A stretch of 64,000 bases of DNA from Phycisphaerae bacterium (GTDB taxonomy: Bacteria; Planctomycetota; Phycisphaerae; UBA1845; PWPN01): the NCBI GenBank assembly GCA_035384605.1, contig DAOOIV010000013.1:1-64000 (forward strand), in the 5' to 3' direction. A program made the position numbers and the translations under genes. Positions 28,504-37,724 of the stretch are shown here, in pieces. The notes beneath the pieces were generated by a model. It had not been told where the DNA came from. It saw nothing but the letters and a program-made list of their open reading frames with translations, and made no database searches. The stretch's first letter is position 1, and each line of letters starts with the position of its first letter.

Positions 28504-30330
28504 TCACGGCCTCTTCGCCCCAACGAAGCACTGATCCCAATACTGCTCGTAGAGTCGGTCGCCCTTTTGGAGGCTGCTGATCTGCACGGCCGGCGGCGAC
28601 GAATGAACGAAATGCGTCGAGCTGATCGCAATCCCCGTGTGGAAAATCTTGCCGTAATTGTCGAGGAAGTAGAGCCGGTCACCCGGCCGGATGGTATCGC
28701 GATACCAGCGCGTGGCCACCAGCTTGCCACTGAGGAACTGCTGCGTGGCGTCGCGGGCGATCGGCAGGCCGCTGCGATCAAAGAGATTGTTGACCATACC
28801 GCTGCAATCCAGCCCCAGAGGCGACCGCGCCCCAAACACATACGGAACATACAGCATTTCCAGCGCGGGCATGATCCGCGGTCGGGTCGTCGCGAAATCA
28901 TCGATCACGCGGACCGAGCCGGATGGAACGACAGCAGCTTCACCCAAGGGGGTCCGGATGGAGATGTCCCAGGGCGTTTGTACGACCAGCGGCAGGCGCG
29001 CCCCGGCCGGGACTTGCGTTCCGCTGATCTCGATGGTCTTCAGCACCGCCGCTTGCTTCGAGTTGAGCAAAGACTCGAACTGCGACGGCTCGATGATCCG
29101 AACCGCCTCCTGTCGGACCCAACCCCAATAGCCGTCGCTCGCGTGAACAAGGTACCAGCCGTCGCGGTGGTCGAGCAGCCAGAGAAGTTCACCGTATAGC
29201 AGTTGGGTCTGAACATTACCGAGATCCGACGGCCTGCTGTAGGTCCGCGCCGTCGAGACGGTCACGGCGGCAAACCTGTGCCCGTCGAGCCGCCCGTTCT
29301 CCGGCAGGCAACGCATCTCGTTGCGGACCCGTTCAATGCCGGCTCTCTTGAGTGCTCTTTCCAGTGTGCCGGCCAGAGCCGGCGCCGTCGTGGCTCCGCG
29401 CAGTACGACATCGCCTTCCTCGATGCTGACCTGCGGATTGAAATAGACCGTGGTTGCATCCGTCAGACTCGTCCGGCGAAACATGTCACAGAACCACGCG
29501 GCCTGCTCAAGGGGTAAATCTCCTGACGGCCGGATGGTTTGGACGATGGTCATGATCCTGTCGGCTTCGGGACGCATCGGCCGCACCGCGCCCAGATCGA
29601 CGGCCGACGGAGCGCTCTGCGGCCAGCGGGTCGAACGCGAAGCGGCCAGCGACTCGCGCCGCCCGGCCGCGAAAGTCGCGATGGCCCGGTAAAGACGCTC
29701 GGCCATGAGGCGATGGGGCGGCGGGGCGAAGCACCGGGTCGCGGGTTGCGTCGCCGCCATCCGAATTCTGATCGCAGGCGCGTTGAGACCGGCAACGATG
29801 TCCGCGGGGCCGGCATGCCCCCCGAGCGAGTTTGCGACAGTCTCCGCAAATTGCTGTGACGGGGGTTCCGATGAAGCGGCTCGAACAATCAGCTTGGCAC
29901 CGGCTTGTGCCCCGTTCTTAGCGGGAGGCTCAAGGATGACGCACAGGTCGCACTTGGCGGCGGAGGCGGTGCGGGCGAGGTCGGCGCGGTCGAGGGTGTC
30001 CGGGGAGGGGAGCAGGTCGGCATCGGTGCGGTACATCGCCGGGATGCCGCTACCCCCCCGTACGAGGTGATAGAAGTAGCCGGCGGTGAGCAGGTTGAGG
30101 CGGTCCGTATCGTCTGGGCAACCGGCCCGCCGGGCCATCGGTGCAATGAGAACCACGAGCCTGTCGATTTCGCCCTGTTGCGGCTGCCAGTCGGGTTCGA
30201 ATTCGCGGATGGCCTGGTCGATCACCGCGTCAAGCCGAGAATCGGCCCGCCCCGCACAGCCCAGGCTGACCGTGCATGACAACACGGCCAATGCCGATCC
30301 AAACCATCTCGTTCTCTTCGTATCGTTCAC
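28504..30330 (-). CDS. NlpC/P60 lipoprotein with SH3-like domain
   Basis: About 608 residues. Lipobox VSLGC near Cys26 of the GTG-start form. The N-terminal half is helical/mixed without a recognised family. An SH3-like region lies near 345-430 (GELLWLLDHRDGWYLVHASD, then GYWGWVRQEAVRI). The C-terminal 110 residues are an NlpC/P60 peptidase domain: PYVFGARSPLGLDCSGMV (Cys509), HTGIAIS (His564) and FVHSS. It probably cuts peptidoglycan stem peptides at the envelope. GTG 30330 has GAGG five bases upstream; the frame continues further upstream without family-like sequence. Confidence 0.82.
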   Translation of the reverse strand: MNDTKRTRWFGSALAVLSCTVSLGCAGRADSRLDAVIDQAIREFEPDWQPQQGEIDRLVVLIAPMARRAGCPDDTDRLNLLTAGYFYHLVRGGSGIPAMYRTDADLLPSPDTLDRADLARTASAAKCDLCVILEPPAKNGAQAGAKLIVRAASSEPPSQQFAETVANSLGGHAGPADIVAGLNAPAIRIRMAATQPATRCFAPPPHRLMAERLYRAIATFAAGRRESLAASRSTRWPQSAPSAVDLGAVRPMRPEADRIMTIVQTIRPSGDLPLEQAAWFCDMFRRTSLTDATTVYFNPQVSIEEGDVVLRGATTAPALAGTLERALKRAGIERVRNEMRCLPENGRLDGHRFAAVTVSTARTYSRPSDLGNVQTQLLYGELLWLLDHRDGWYLVHASDGYWGWVRQEAVRIIEPSQFESLLNSKQAAVLKTIEISGTQVPAGARLPLVVQTPWDISIRTPLGEAAVVPSGSVRVIDDFATTRPRIMPALEMLYVPYVFGARSPLGLDCSGMVNNLFDRSGLPIARDATQQFLSGKLVATRWYRDTIRPGDRLYFLDNYGKIFHTGIAISSTHFVHSSPPAVQISSLQKGDRLYEQYWDQCFVGAKRP

Positions 30331-30431
30331 AAGAACCTCGCTTGTTTTCCGAGACCGCACATGTGGGGGCCTTTGCCCCGGACCAATTGTCGTGATCGGG
30401 ACTTTGTTGTCCAGGACGGATTCGGTTGACA

Positions 30432-30457
30432 CATGCCCACGCAGAGCCGTGGGCATG
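30432..30457. repeat. palindromic repeat CATGCCCACG, copy 1
   Basis: Perfect 10-bp inverted repeat CATGCCCACG / CGTGGGCATG with a six-base loop, between two minus-strand genes. A second, 9-of-10 copy lies at 42353-42378, also intergenic. No T-run follows on either strand, so it is not a standard terminator. Confidence 0.75.
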
Positions 30458-30505
30458 CCACCCGGTCTGAGAAACCTCGGTCATCCGTTGACGGGATGGC
30501 TGTCG

Positions 30506-32926
30506 TCAGTTTTTCTGCGGGGGCCAGAAGACGTAGTCGTCCGAATTGCCGTCTTTGTTCATGTTGCCGCTGGGGCTGTGGATTCCGCCGTCGTCGATGC
30601 CGTTTTCGCCGGCAGTGTAGATGGTGAAGCCGTCGCCGTCGAGGCGGTATCGAAGATCCTGGTCGGTGAATGGGTCGGCGCGGACGGATTCGCGGTGCTC
30701 GGGGGGCAGTTCGTCGAGACTGGCGGGCCAGCGGCCGTTGCGGGCCTTGAACAGGTGGGCGGCGTAGGACAGTTGGGTTGCCCGGCGTGAGGCCTCCGCC
30801 CGGGTTTGCATGTGTCGGACGCGGTCCAGAGAAGGCATGATGATTCTGGTGATGGGATTGGACTTCGCTCGCTGCTGTTCCCGTTTGGCGAAGTCCGATT
30901 CGCGGAACGCCGGGTATCCCCTGGCCATCAGCTCGTCGAATTCGCGGTAGTGTGAGTTCAACAGATCGACAGCTTCGTTGACCGTCTTGGCCGGGAGCAG
31001 CGCGGCGAAGATCATTTCGGTCGTGCTCAGGTTGCCGCCGATCTGTTTGATCTTCTCGGGGTCGGACGCGATCGCCGAACCGTCGCCGGTTGGCGCGAAA
31101 ACATACTGGATCGCGTCCAGGCTGGCGGCACACTCGAAGCGGACGTAGCTTGCGGGGTGGGGGTCGGGCACATCGTACATCTGGAGGGTTTCGAGGGCGG
31201 CCTCGAGATCATCGGCGGTTTGGAATACGCCGTACTCCAGGGCCGACCTGGCGTGTTCCTGGACCAGGGCCCGCTCGGCGACGCTGACCAGCTTTTCGAT
31301 GGTCGAGGCGCCCTGCTCGAGGTGCTGAGCATTGCCCAGCACCGTGGTCCAAGCGTCCTTCATCTTCTCAGCGTCGATCTGCCCGTTCTCCAGGCGCCAG
31401 GCGTTGGCCAGCGTTGTCTTGGCCAGGTATCGCGACGCGGCCAGATGCGGCAGCAGATTTTCGAAGAGCAAACCGGGGCCGTCCGGCGCTTCATAGTACT
31501 CACCGTTCTCGGTCATACGGAGGGGGGGTACCCCGTATGGTCTGGGGTCCGCCGTCGCCTCGCGGAACTTGACGAGCAACTCGTCGGCGGACTGAAAGGC
31601 CGCATCCCAATCAGGATGAGCGGCCGGGTCCCATGGTTCCGCGGTTTTCCAGCCGCCCTGCTCGAGAACGCCGATCACCCTCCATTCAGGCCCTTCACGA
31701 TTGCCGAGGAGAATGTCCGCATAAGACTCCCACGCGTTTTCGCCGGCGGCGGGCACGGAATTGGCGGTATACCAGCTCATGTAGTTGACCGGATTCTGGA
31801 AGTCCGGCAGCGGCGGGAATTCATCCGGAACGTCGGTCGTCGAAACCTCCGTGAAATCGGCAGGACTCGACAAGTCGGACCCCACCTCGGCGGCCGTATC
31901 CGCTTCGGTGAATGCCTCCCAGGCGGGAGCTCCAGACGGGGTCTGCCCGAACAGATCGGACGCAGCCTCATCTGATGAGCCCGCCGATGCGAGCGCCTTC
32001 TCGGGTTGCCGCGCCGAACGTTCATCGAGCGGCGCGCAGTACAGCATCAGGTAGCTGTTGTCTTTGAGTTGGACCACCGCCGGGTCACTGCCTCCTCGCA
32101 GACATATCACCGGATGAAGCCGCCAGCGCATGCCGTCGGGCGAGCCCATGCACCGGATCTGTCCGCGTTCGCAGACGTACATGCGATAGCCTTCGCGGTC
32201 GCCCAGCACGTCACCAGGTGTCACCGGCTCACGCATCGGTCTGGCAGCCTTGAAATGGCGGCCGTCGGGGGAGGTGAAAACCCAAACGGGCGGCGGACGC
32301 ATGGAGGCCCGCGCTGCCGCCGGTTTGACTGGTGTTGCCAGCAAATGCAGTTCGCGCCCCACCCAGAACGCCAGCGGATTGACCACATCTGCTCCGTCGC
32401 ATCGCACGCCGACTTCAGGGTCTGTCTGATAGGTGAAACCATCTCGCGTGACTGCCGATCCCAGCCGGGCAGCCCCGTCCTGTGAAGAAGCCAGACTGAA
32501 ATAGAGCCGCACCATACCGCCGGGCATCAGTGCGAGGCTCGAGCCGGCGATCTTGCCGAAATCGCCGCCGCCTCCCTTGAACACCAGTGGGCGAGGTGCC
32601 GACCACGACCGCCCGTCATCGGCCGACCACACCGCCGCAAGGACGGCGGCGGCTTCGGGCTGCGGCTGCCAGCGAAACACCACGAGCAGATGGTCGTTGG
32701 GCAGCCGGACGATATCAGGCTTTTCAGCACTCTTGACCAGGATTTCACCTGTCTCCGTGAACGAGAAACCATCCCTTGAGAGGGCGAATCGGATGACCGA
32801 GTCGATGGCCGGCGCAGGTCGCGCCCCGGCAGGGACTTCACCCCGCTCGCGTGCCCGGGTGCCGGCCACGGCCGGCTTGTCCGTGGAGACTAAAACGATG
32901 ACAAAGAAGATGCCGATGCGCAGCAT
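30506..32926 (-). CDS. secreted sialidase-like propeller protein with helical tail
   Basis: About 806 residues with a signal peptide (MLRIGIFFVIVLVSTDKPAV). Residues about 40-320 look like a sialidase-type beta-propeller with BNR-like Asp boxes (SADDGRSWSAP, SPDGRHFKAAR, SPDGMRWRLHP). An acidic low-complexity linker (about 320-410) leads to a large helical domain. The last 90 residues (YAAHLFKARNGRWPASLDEL and DGDGFTIYTAGENGIDDGG) resemble pseudopilin-type C-termini of planctomycete secreted proteins. The catalytic Tyr/Glu of true sialidases were not located, so activity is uncertain. GGGAG lies eight bases before ATG 32926. Confidence 0.65.
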   Translation of the reverse strand: MLRIGIFFVIVLVSTDKPAVAGTRARERGEVPAGARPAPAIDSVIRFALSRDGFSFTETGEILVKSAEKPDIVRLPNDHLLVVFRWQPQPEAAAVLAAVWSADDGRSWSAPRPLVFKGGGGDFGKIAGSSLALMPGGMVRLYFSLASSQDGAARLGSAVTRDGFTYQTDPEVGVRCDGADVVNPLAFWVGRELHLLATPVKPAAARASMRPPPVWVFTSPDGRHFKAARPMREPVTPGDVLGDREGYRMYVCERGQIRCMGSPDGMRWRLHPVICLRGGSDPAVVQLKDNSYLMLYCAPLDERSARQPEKALASAGSSDEAASDLFGQTPSGAPAWEAFTEADTAAEVGSDLSSPADFTEVSTTDVPDEFPPLPDFQNPVNYMSWYTANSVPAAGENAWESYADILLGNREGPEWRVIGVLEQGGWKTAEPWDPAAHPDWDAAFQSADELLVKFREATADPRPYGVPPLRMTENGEYYEAPDGPGLLFENLLPHLAASRYLAKTTLANAWRLENGQIDAEKMKDAWTTVLGNAQHLEQGASTIEKLVSVAERALVQEHARSALEYGVFQTADDLEAALETLQMYDVPDPHPASYVRFECAASLDAIQYVFAPTGDGSAIASDPEKIKQIGGNLSTTEMIFAALLPAKTVNEAVDLLNSHYREFDELMARGYPAFRESDFAKREQQRAKSNPITRIIMPSLDRVRHMQTRAEASRRATQLSYAAHLFKARNGRWPASLDELPPEHRESVRADPFTDQDLRYRLDGDGFTIYTAGENGIDDGGIHSPSGNMNKDGNSDDYVFWPPQKN

Positions 32927-33045
32927 GACCGCGCTCCCGATGGTCCGCGGGGTATTGCCAACAAACCGAACACTCAAACAGACGCGCGACTCGGGCGGTT
33001 GTTGGGGTCAGGGAGAGAAATGATGAGGGATGCGGTCGCCCCTCT

Positions 33046-33384
33046 TCAATCGCCCACGATCATGTCCAGGCGATCGATGAGGGGCTGAAGCTCACTGTGG
33101 TCCACATGGGCGATGACGGGCCCCATGGTCGTCTTCCTGATCGGGGTGATCCTGCAGACCATTAGCGAGCTATCGTGGTCGAGTCGGTTGTGCGGTGTCT
33201 TCGGGACGCTGATGTCAATTGGCTGAGGGGGGTAGCTTGTGAGGGGGCAGGCCAGGATGTGAGGACTGTCTTCGTTGAATGACTCGCGAGAGACTACCAC
33301 CCATTTGCGGCGCTTGCTGCCCATAGGATGATCGTCCGAAACATTAGGCCACTCGAAGACATCTCCCCGGCAGATTCTGGCCAT
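33046..33384 (-). CDS. PemK/MazF-type toxin
   Basis: 112 residues of the MazF/PemK fold: ICRGDVFEWPNV at the N-terminus, RRKWVVVSRESFN, ILACPLTSYP and DHDSSLMVCRITPIRK. Members cleave mRNA at short sequences. The ATG lies one base after the antitoxin stop, so the two genes are translationally coupled with the antitoxin first. It is slightly longer than short MazF forms. The cleavage motif cannot be predicted. Confidence 0.85.
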   Translation of the reverse strand: MARICRGDVFEWPNVSDDHPMGSKRRKWVVVSRESFNEDSPHILACPLTSYPPQPIDISVPKTPHNRLDHDSSLMVCRITPIRKTTMGPVIAHVDHSELQPLIDRLDMIVGD

Positions 33385-33385
33385 C

Positions 33386-33643
33386 TCACTCTTCCTTCAT
33401 GAGCTCAAGGGCTGACTGTCCGGCCTGCTCTGCAATCTCATCGAATTCCGCCAGTTCGGCCTTGCTGCGAGCCCGACAGGACTGACGGACCAACTGGTCC
33501 CTATGCTCCCGTCGCCGCTCCCGAAGCCAGGCCTCGATGGCTTGGTGCATGACCTGCGAGAAATTTAGTCCGGAAGCAAAACGATTAACTTCCTGGGCCG
33601 TCTTCTCATCGATGCGAAACGATTTTGTAATCATTCTCGTCAT
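33386..33643 (-). CDS. ribbon-helix-helix-like antitoxin
   Basis: 85 residues. The N-terminal 40 (ITKSFRIDEKTAQEVNRFAS, then SQVMHQAIEAWL) fit a ribbon-helix-helix DNA-binding domain. The charged C-terminal part (ELAEFDEIAEQAGQSALELM) would wrap the toxin. It is expected to neutralise the adjacent toxin and repress the operon. The start at 33643 is inferred from the domain; a second ATG three codons later is possible. Upstream DNA is markedly AT-rich, suggesting acquisition by transfer. Confidence 0.75.
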   Translation of the reverse strand: MTRMITKSFRIDEKTAQEVNRFASGLNFSQVMHQAIEAWLRERRREHRDQLVRQSCRARSKAELAEFDEIAEQAGQSALELMKEE

Positions 33644-33660
33644 ACTTCTCGTCTTATATC

Positions 33661-33761
33661 GGATTATACGATACGTATCTTCATCTGTCCACAGTGATCT
33701 GCAAATCTTTATTAATAAGTCACTTACGTCATTTATCGCTGTGTCCGAACGACCTGTGCTG
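33661..33761 (-). promoter_or_regulatory. AT-rich upstream region of the toxin-antitoxin operon
   Basis: About 100 bp far richer in A+T than the flanks, between the antitoxin start and the ligA stop. It holds the perfect palindrome ATACGTAT (33671-33678), within GATTATACGATACGTATC, a plausible operator for the antitoxin. The promoter itself is not resolved. Confidence 0.5.
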
Positions 33762-35795
33762 TCACCCAGCGCCTGCCCGGCGGCGGAATTCGGTCTCGTC
33801 GATGACCTCGACGCCCAGTTCGCGGGCCTTGTCGAGCTTGGAGCCGGCCTCGGCGCCGGCGACAACAAAATCGGTCTTCTTGCTGACCGATCCGGCGGGC
33901 TTGCCCCCCAGTTGGCGAATCAAATCCTCGATGTCCTTGCGGCCATAGTGCTCCAGCGTGCCAGTGACGACGATGGTTTTTCCGGCAAAGGGCTGGGAAC
34001 CGGGTTTCGCCTTGCGCGGCTGGGTCATATTGACTCCCACGTCGCGCAGATGGGCGATGGTCCGCCGGCCTTGCTCATTGTGCAAGAAACCGTAGATGCT
34101 CTCGGCCAGCTCGGGCCCGATGCCTTCCACTTGTTGCAGGTCTTCCCGCGACGCGGCAATCAGCGCGTCCATCGAGCCGAAATGCTCGGCAAGATCGATG
34201 GCCGTGCTCACGCCGACGTGCTGAATGTTGAGTGCCGCCAGAAGCCGAGCAAGCGGATTGGCTTTGCTTTTCTCGATGGCGGCCAGCAGATTGTCGGCGC
34301 TCTTGGCCCCCATTCGTTCCAGAGCGATCAACTCTTCGCGGCAATCCTTGAGCCTGTACAGATCGGCAAACTCGCGAACCAGACCGCTGTCGACGAGTTG
34401 CCCCGCCAGCACGTCGCCCACGCCCTCGATGTCCATCTGGTCGCGGGCGCAGAAATAGCGGAGACGTTCCTTGATCTGCGCGGGGCACGCCGGATTAACG
34501 CATCGCAAAAACACGCCGCCTTCATCCCGGACGGTCTCGCTGTCACACTCAGGGCACCTAGCCGGCGGCCTGATTTCTCTCGCATCCGGCGGTCGGGCCT
34601 CGATATCCACCCCGACCACCTGGGGGATGATCTCGCCGGCCTTCTCAACGTAGACCATGTCGCCGACGCGCACGCCCAGCCGCTCGATCTGGTCAAAGTT
34701 GTGCAGACTCGCGCTCTTGACCGTCGTTCCCGCCAGGAGCACCGGCTCAAGGTTGGCCACCGGCGTGATGGTCCCCAACTTGCCCACCTGAAAGCGGACG
34801 GAATGCAGCTTGGTCCGGGCCCGCTCGGCTGCATATTTGTAGGCGATACACCACCGCGGCGAACGGCTGGTCGCGCCCAGTCGCTCGCGCTGGTCGAGTC
34901 GATCGACCTTGACCACCATGCCGTCGGTGGCATAGTCCAGCGAACCCCGCTTACGGTCCCACTCCCGGATGATACCGATCACCTCTTCGACGTTCTTCGC
35001 CCGGCGCATGTACGGACTGATCGGGATGCCCCAGGCCTTGAACGCCTGGAAAAGCTCGTATTGCGTGTCACACTCCAGCGGGTCGACCTCTCCGAAACCG
35101 TGGGCCGTAAAGCTGAGTTTCCGCTGGGCGACGACGCGAGAGTCGAGTTGTTTGAGCGTCCCGGCCGTGGCATTGCGCGGGTTGGCGAAGGTCGGCTCGC
35201 CGGCCTCCTGACGCTTGCGGTTGAACGCGTTGAAATCGTCCAGCGGCCAATATACCTCACCTCGAACCTCGAGCAGCCGTGGGATGTCCCTGCGGAGCAG
35301 GCCGCCGTCGGCCGTCAGGATCAGGGGGATTGCCCGGATGGTCCGGGCGTTTGCGGTGATGTCGTCGCCGCGCTCGCCATCACCCCGCGTTGCGGCCTGC
35401 ACCAGCCGGCCCTCTTCGTATCGCAGCGAAATGGCTACCCCGTCAATCTTCGGGTCCACCACGTACTCGTATTTCTCTCCCCCCAGCCCCTTGGCCACCC
35501 GCGCGTCAAACTCTCGAAGCTCCGCCTCGTTATAGGTGTTGTCAATCGACAACATCGGAACGGCGTGAGTGACCTGTTCAAAACCCTCCAGCGGCATTCC
35601 GCCGACTCTTTGCGTCGGCGAGTCGGGCGTGACCAGGTCGGGAAACTGAGTCTCAAGATCCTTCAGCTCCTTGAAGAGCTTGTCGTATTCCAGATCGGAG
35701 ATCGTCGGTTCGGCCAGCACATAGTAGCGGTAGTCGTGCAGGCGTATCTCGTCACGAAGACGAGCGATTCTCTTTTCGGCTTCGGACTTGGTCAT
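33762..35795 (-). CDS. ligA: NAD-dependent DNA ligase
   Basis: 677 residues, normal LigA length. It seals nicks in DNA using NAD+. Domains: Ia (HDYRYYVLAEPTISDLEYD), adenylation with the active Lys in PKIDGV (K116), OB fold, a four-Cys zinc finger (CPECDSETV and CVNPAC), helix-hairpin-helix repeats, and a C-terminal BRCT domain (GKTIVVTGTLEHYGRKDIED). All key residues are intact. The downstream MazF-type pair is inserted just after its stop. Confidence 0.97.
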   Translation of the reverse strand: MTKSEAEKRIARLRDEIRLHDYRYYVLAEPTISDLEYDKLFKELKDLETQFPDLVTPDSPTQRVGGMPLEGFEQVTHAVPMLSIDNTYNEAELREFDARVAKGLGGEKYEYVVDPKIDGVAISLRYEEGRLVQAATRGDGERGDDITANARTIRAIPLILTADGGLLRRDIPRLLEVRGEVYWPLDDFNAFNRKRQEAGEPTFANPRNATAGTLKQLDSRVVAQRKLSFTAHGFGEVDPLECDTQYELFQAFKAWGIPISPYMRRAKNVEEVIGIIREWDRKRGSLDYATDGMVVKVDRLDQRERLGATSRSPRWCIAYKYAAERARTKLHSVRFQVGKLGTITPVANLEPVLLAGTTVKSASLHNFDQIERLGVRVGDMVYVEKAGEIIPQVVGVDIEARPPDAREIRPPARCPECDSETVRDEGGVFLRCVNPACPAQIKERLRYFCARDQMDIEGVGDVLAGQLVDSGLVREFADLYRLKDCREELIALERMGAKSADNLLAAIEKSKANPLARLLAALNIQHVGVSTAIDLAEHFGSMDALIAASREDLQQVEGIGPELAESIYGFLHNEQGRRTIAHLRDVGVNMTQPRKAKPGSQPFAGKTIVVTGTLEHYGRKDIEDLIRQLGGKPAGSVSKKTDFVVAGAEAGSKLDKARELGVEVIDETEFRRRAGAG

Positions 35796-35815
35796 GAGGC
35801 AACCGGACCTGATTG

Positions 35816-35906
35816 GAGTTCTCAGTGGTCAGTTCTCAGTTTTCAGTCAGAAGCCCGGTTTGGATGTCTGAACTGAGTACTGACGACTGAAGACTGACAA
35901 CTGTCT
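35816..35906. repeat. CAGT-rich inverted tract at the ligA/cupin border
   Basis: Near-repeats of TCAGTTCTCAG / TTTTCAGTC on the left (35820-35850) are mirrored by GACTGAAGACTGACAACTG on the right (35884-35902), with GAACTGAGTACTGA between. The arms can pair. It fills the gap between the ligA start and the cupin stop. Similar simple tracts flank other genes here (28457, 39385, 50220). Confidence 0.6.
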
Positions 35907-35911
35907 TCAAG

Positions 35912-36286
35912 TTACTTCGGACACGCACAGTTCTGCTCCGACGGAATCAGGCAGATAAACTCCACCGGTTCGTTGCCGGTGTTGCAGAATCCATGCTCGA
36001 CGTTCGGCGGCACGAAGATCACGTCGCCCTGCCTGAACGGCCGGTCGCCCGCGGGGGTCTTGGCCGTACCGCTACCCTTGAGGACCAGGATTTCGTGCTC
36101 GTACGGATGCTCGTGGTGCGGGGTGCAGCCGCCGGGTTCGACCTCGAAATGCCGCATGCAGAAGTTGCATGCCCCGTCGTCCTGGCCGATGAGGATGCGG
36201 ATGCGGGCCCCCTTGGCCCCCGGCATGTTCACCGGCTCCTGCCGGTGGGCCTTGATCTGCTGTATCTTGATGCTTTCGCCTGCCAC
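35912..36286 (-). CDS. cupin-domain protein
   Basis: 124 residues forming one small beta-barrel: metal-binding motif 1 in HHEHPYEHEILVLKGSG and motif 2 in PPNVEHGFCNTG. The Cys-rich N-terminal part (DDGACNFCMRHFEV) and tail (EQNCACPK) are unusual. Such stand-alone cupins bind a metal and often a small ligand; no substrate can be inferred. GTG start at 36286 with GGGAG upstream. It lies 116 bp before ligA. Confidence 0.82.
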   Translation of the reverse strand: MAGESIKIQQIKAHRQEPVNMPGAKGARIRILIGQDDGACNFCMRHFEVEPGGCTPHHEHPYEHEILVLKGSGTAKTPAGDRPFRQGDVIFVPPNVEHGFCNTGNEPVEFICLIPSEQNCACPK

Positions 36287-36641
36287 GATCGGTTTCTCCC
36301 TTCGCTGTCCGTCCTTCCCCCGCGTATCTTTGGCAACAGCCCGGCAAATGCACTTTGCCGTTTCACAATCCCTACGTCGGCGGGAGGCATCATATCACAG
36401 ACGGCGATACGAATCACCCTTGATGCAGCCGCGACACTGCGTTCGCGTCCAAGCCTCGGCCATCATCGTTGCGAGGTACGCCGGTTCGGCATTGCGGCTC
36501 GGAGGCTGGTAGGTACGACACGGGTTTGGACGCCTTCGCCGGATTGCGGCTGCTTCAAGGCATCGGTTTTCTTGCATCTTGTCCCCGTCACCGATAAGTT
36601 GACGCTGATTGATCTTACGGGCGCTGGGGAGCGATGGTAAC
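36287..36641. other. intergenic region between cupin and hldD
   Basis: 355 bp between divergent genes with no convincing frame. GGGGAG just before 36642 is the hldD ribosome-binding site. No structured element was recognised. Confidence 0.45.
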
Positions 36642-37586
36642 ATGTATCTGGTCACCGGCGGAGCGGGTTTCATCGGCAGCCATATCGTGCGGGCCCTCAA
36701 CGACCGGGGGATCACCGAAATCACCGTGGTCGATGACCTGACCCAGTGCTCGCGCTTCGCCAACCTGGCCGACTGTCGGATCGTCGACTACCTGGACCGC
36801 AGCGAGCTTCGCGGACAACTCGACGCGGGCACGTTCACCGCTGCGGTGAAGGCCATCTTCCATCAGGGCGCCTGCACCGACACCATGGAGACCGACGGCC
36901 GCTATATGATGGACAACAACTTCACGTTCTCCAAGGCCCTGCTTCAGTTCGCCCTCACCTGCCGCGTCCCATTTATCTATGCCTCCAGTGCGGCCACGTA
37001 CGGGGCCAGCCCGGTCACGCGCATCGACCCCGCCAACGAGCGGCCGCTCAACGTCTATGGGTATTCCAAACTCGCGTTTGACCAGCATGTTCGCCACGTG
37101 CTCCCCGCCGCCGGCAGTACCGTCGTGGGCCTGCGGTACTTCAACGTCTACGGCCCCAACGAGGCGCACAAAGGCCGCATGGCGTCGATGGTGTACCAGA
37201 TTTACCGTCAGCTCTCCCAAACCGGAAAGGCCCGTCTGTTTGAAGGAAGCGGCGGGTATGGCAACGGCGAGCAGCGGCGAGATTTTGTGTTCGTCGGCGA
37301 CGTAGTCAAGGTTAATCTGTTTTTCGCCGAGGGGCCGGTTCGCAAGGGGATTTTCAACGTGGGTACCGGTCGCAGCCGGAGTTTCAACGACATCGCCCGA
37401 ACGCTGATCAAGCTGCGAGGCGGGGGTGAAATCGAGTACATCCCGTTCCCTCGCGAGCTGGAGGGCAAATACCAGAGCTTCACGGAGGCGGATCTGTCCG
37501 AGCTGCACGAGTCCGGGTATACCGAACCCTTCACGGGTCTGGAGGAGGGCATCGCGCAATGCGTCAAAGCATGGTCGGCTCAATGA
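36642..37586 (+). CDS. hldD: ADP-L-glycero-D-manno-heptose 6-epimerase
   Basis: 314 residues, extended short-chain dehydrogenase/epimerase. It makes ADP-L-glycero-beta-D-manno-heptose for lipopolysaccharide inner core. NADP-binding loop GGAGFIGSH at residues 6-14, SSAATYG catalytic Ser/Thr region, and YGYSK active Tyr/Lys. FHQGACTDTMETDG and RRDFVFVGDVVKVNLFF are close to HldD/RfaD. It implies a heptose-containing LPS-like glycan and a Gram-negative envelope. Start ATG 36642 was chosen over an 11-codon longer frame. Confidence 0.93.
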   Translation: MYLVTGGAGFIGSHIVRALNDRGITEITVVDDLTQCSRFANLADCRIVDYLDRSELRGQLDAGTFTAAVKAIFHQGACTDTMETDGRYMMDNNFTFSKALLQFALTCRVPFIYASSAATYGASPVTRIDPANERPLNVYGYSKLAFDQHVRHVLPAAGSTVVGLRYFNVYGPNEAHKGRMASMVYQIYRQLSQTGKARLFEGSGGYGNGEQRRDFVFVGDVVKVNLFFAEGPVRKGIFNVGTGRSRSFNDIARTLIKLRGGGEIEYIPFPRELEGKYQSFTEADLSELHESGYTEPFTGLEEGIAQCVKAWSAQ

Positions 37587-37724
37587 AAAAAGTGTCGGGG
37601 CCGTCCCCCTGGCGCAGGAAGACGAGCTGTTCGCAAGAGCCTCCAAGTCCGGCGTGGGCCGTTTGATCGGGCCCAAAGGGAATGCCCCGATCCTTACTTG
37701 AGCAGACAAACCGGAGTCACCCGA

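Noticed and set aside
33537..35876. 779-residue plus-strand frame
   Set aside because: Antisense of ligA and of the antitoxin region; no independent evidence.
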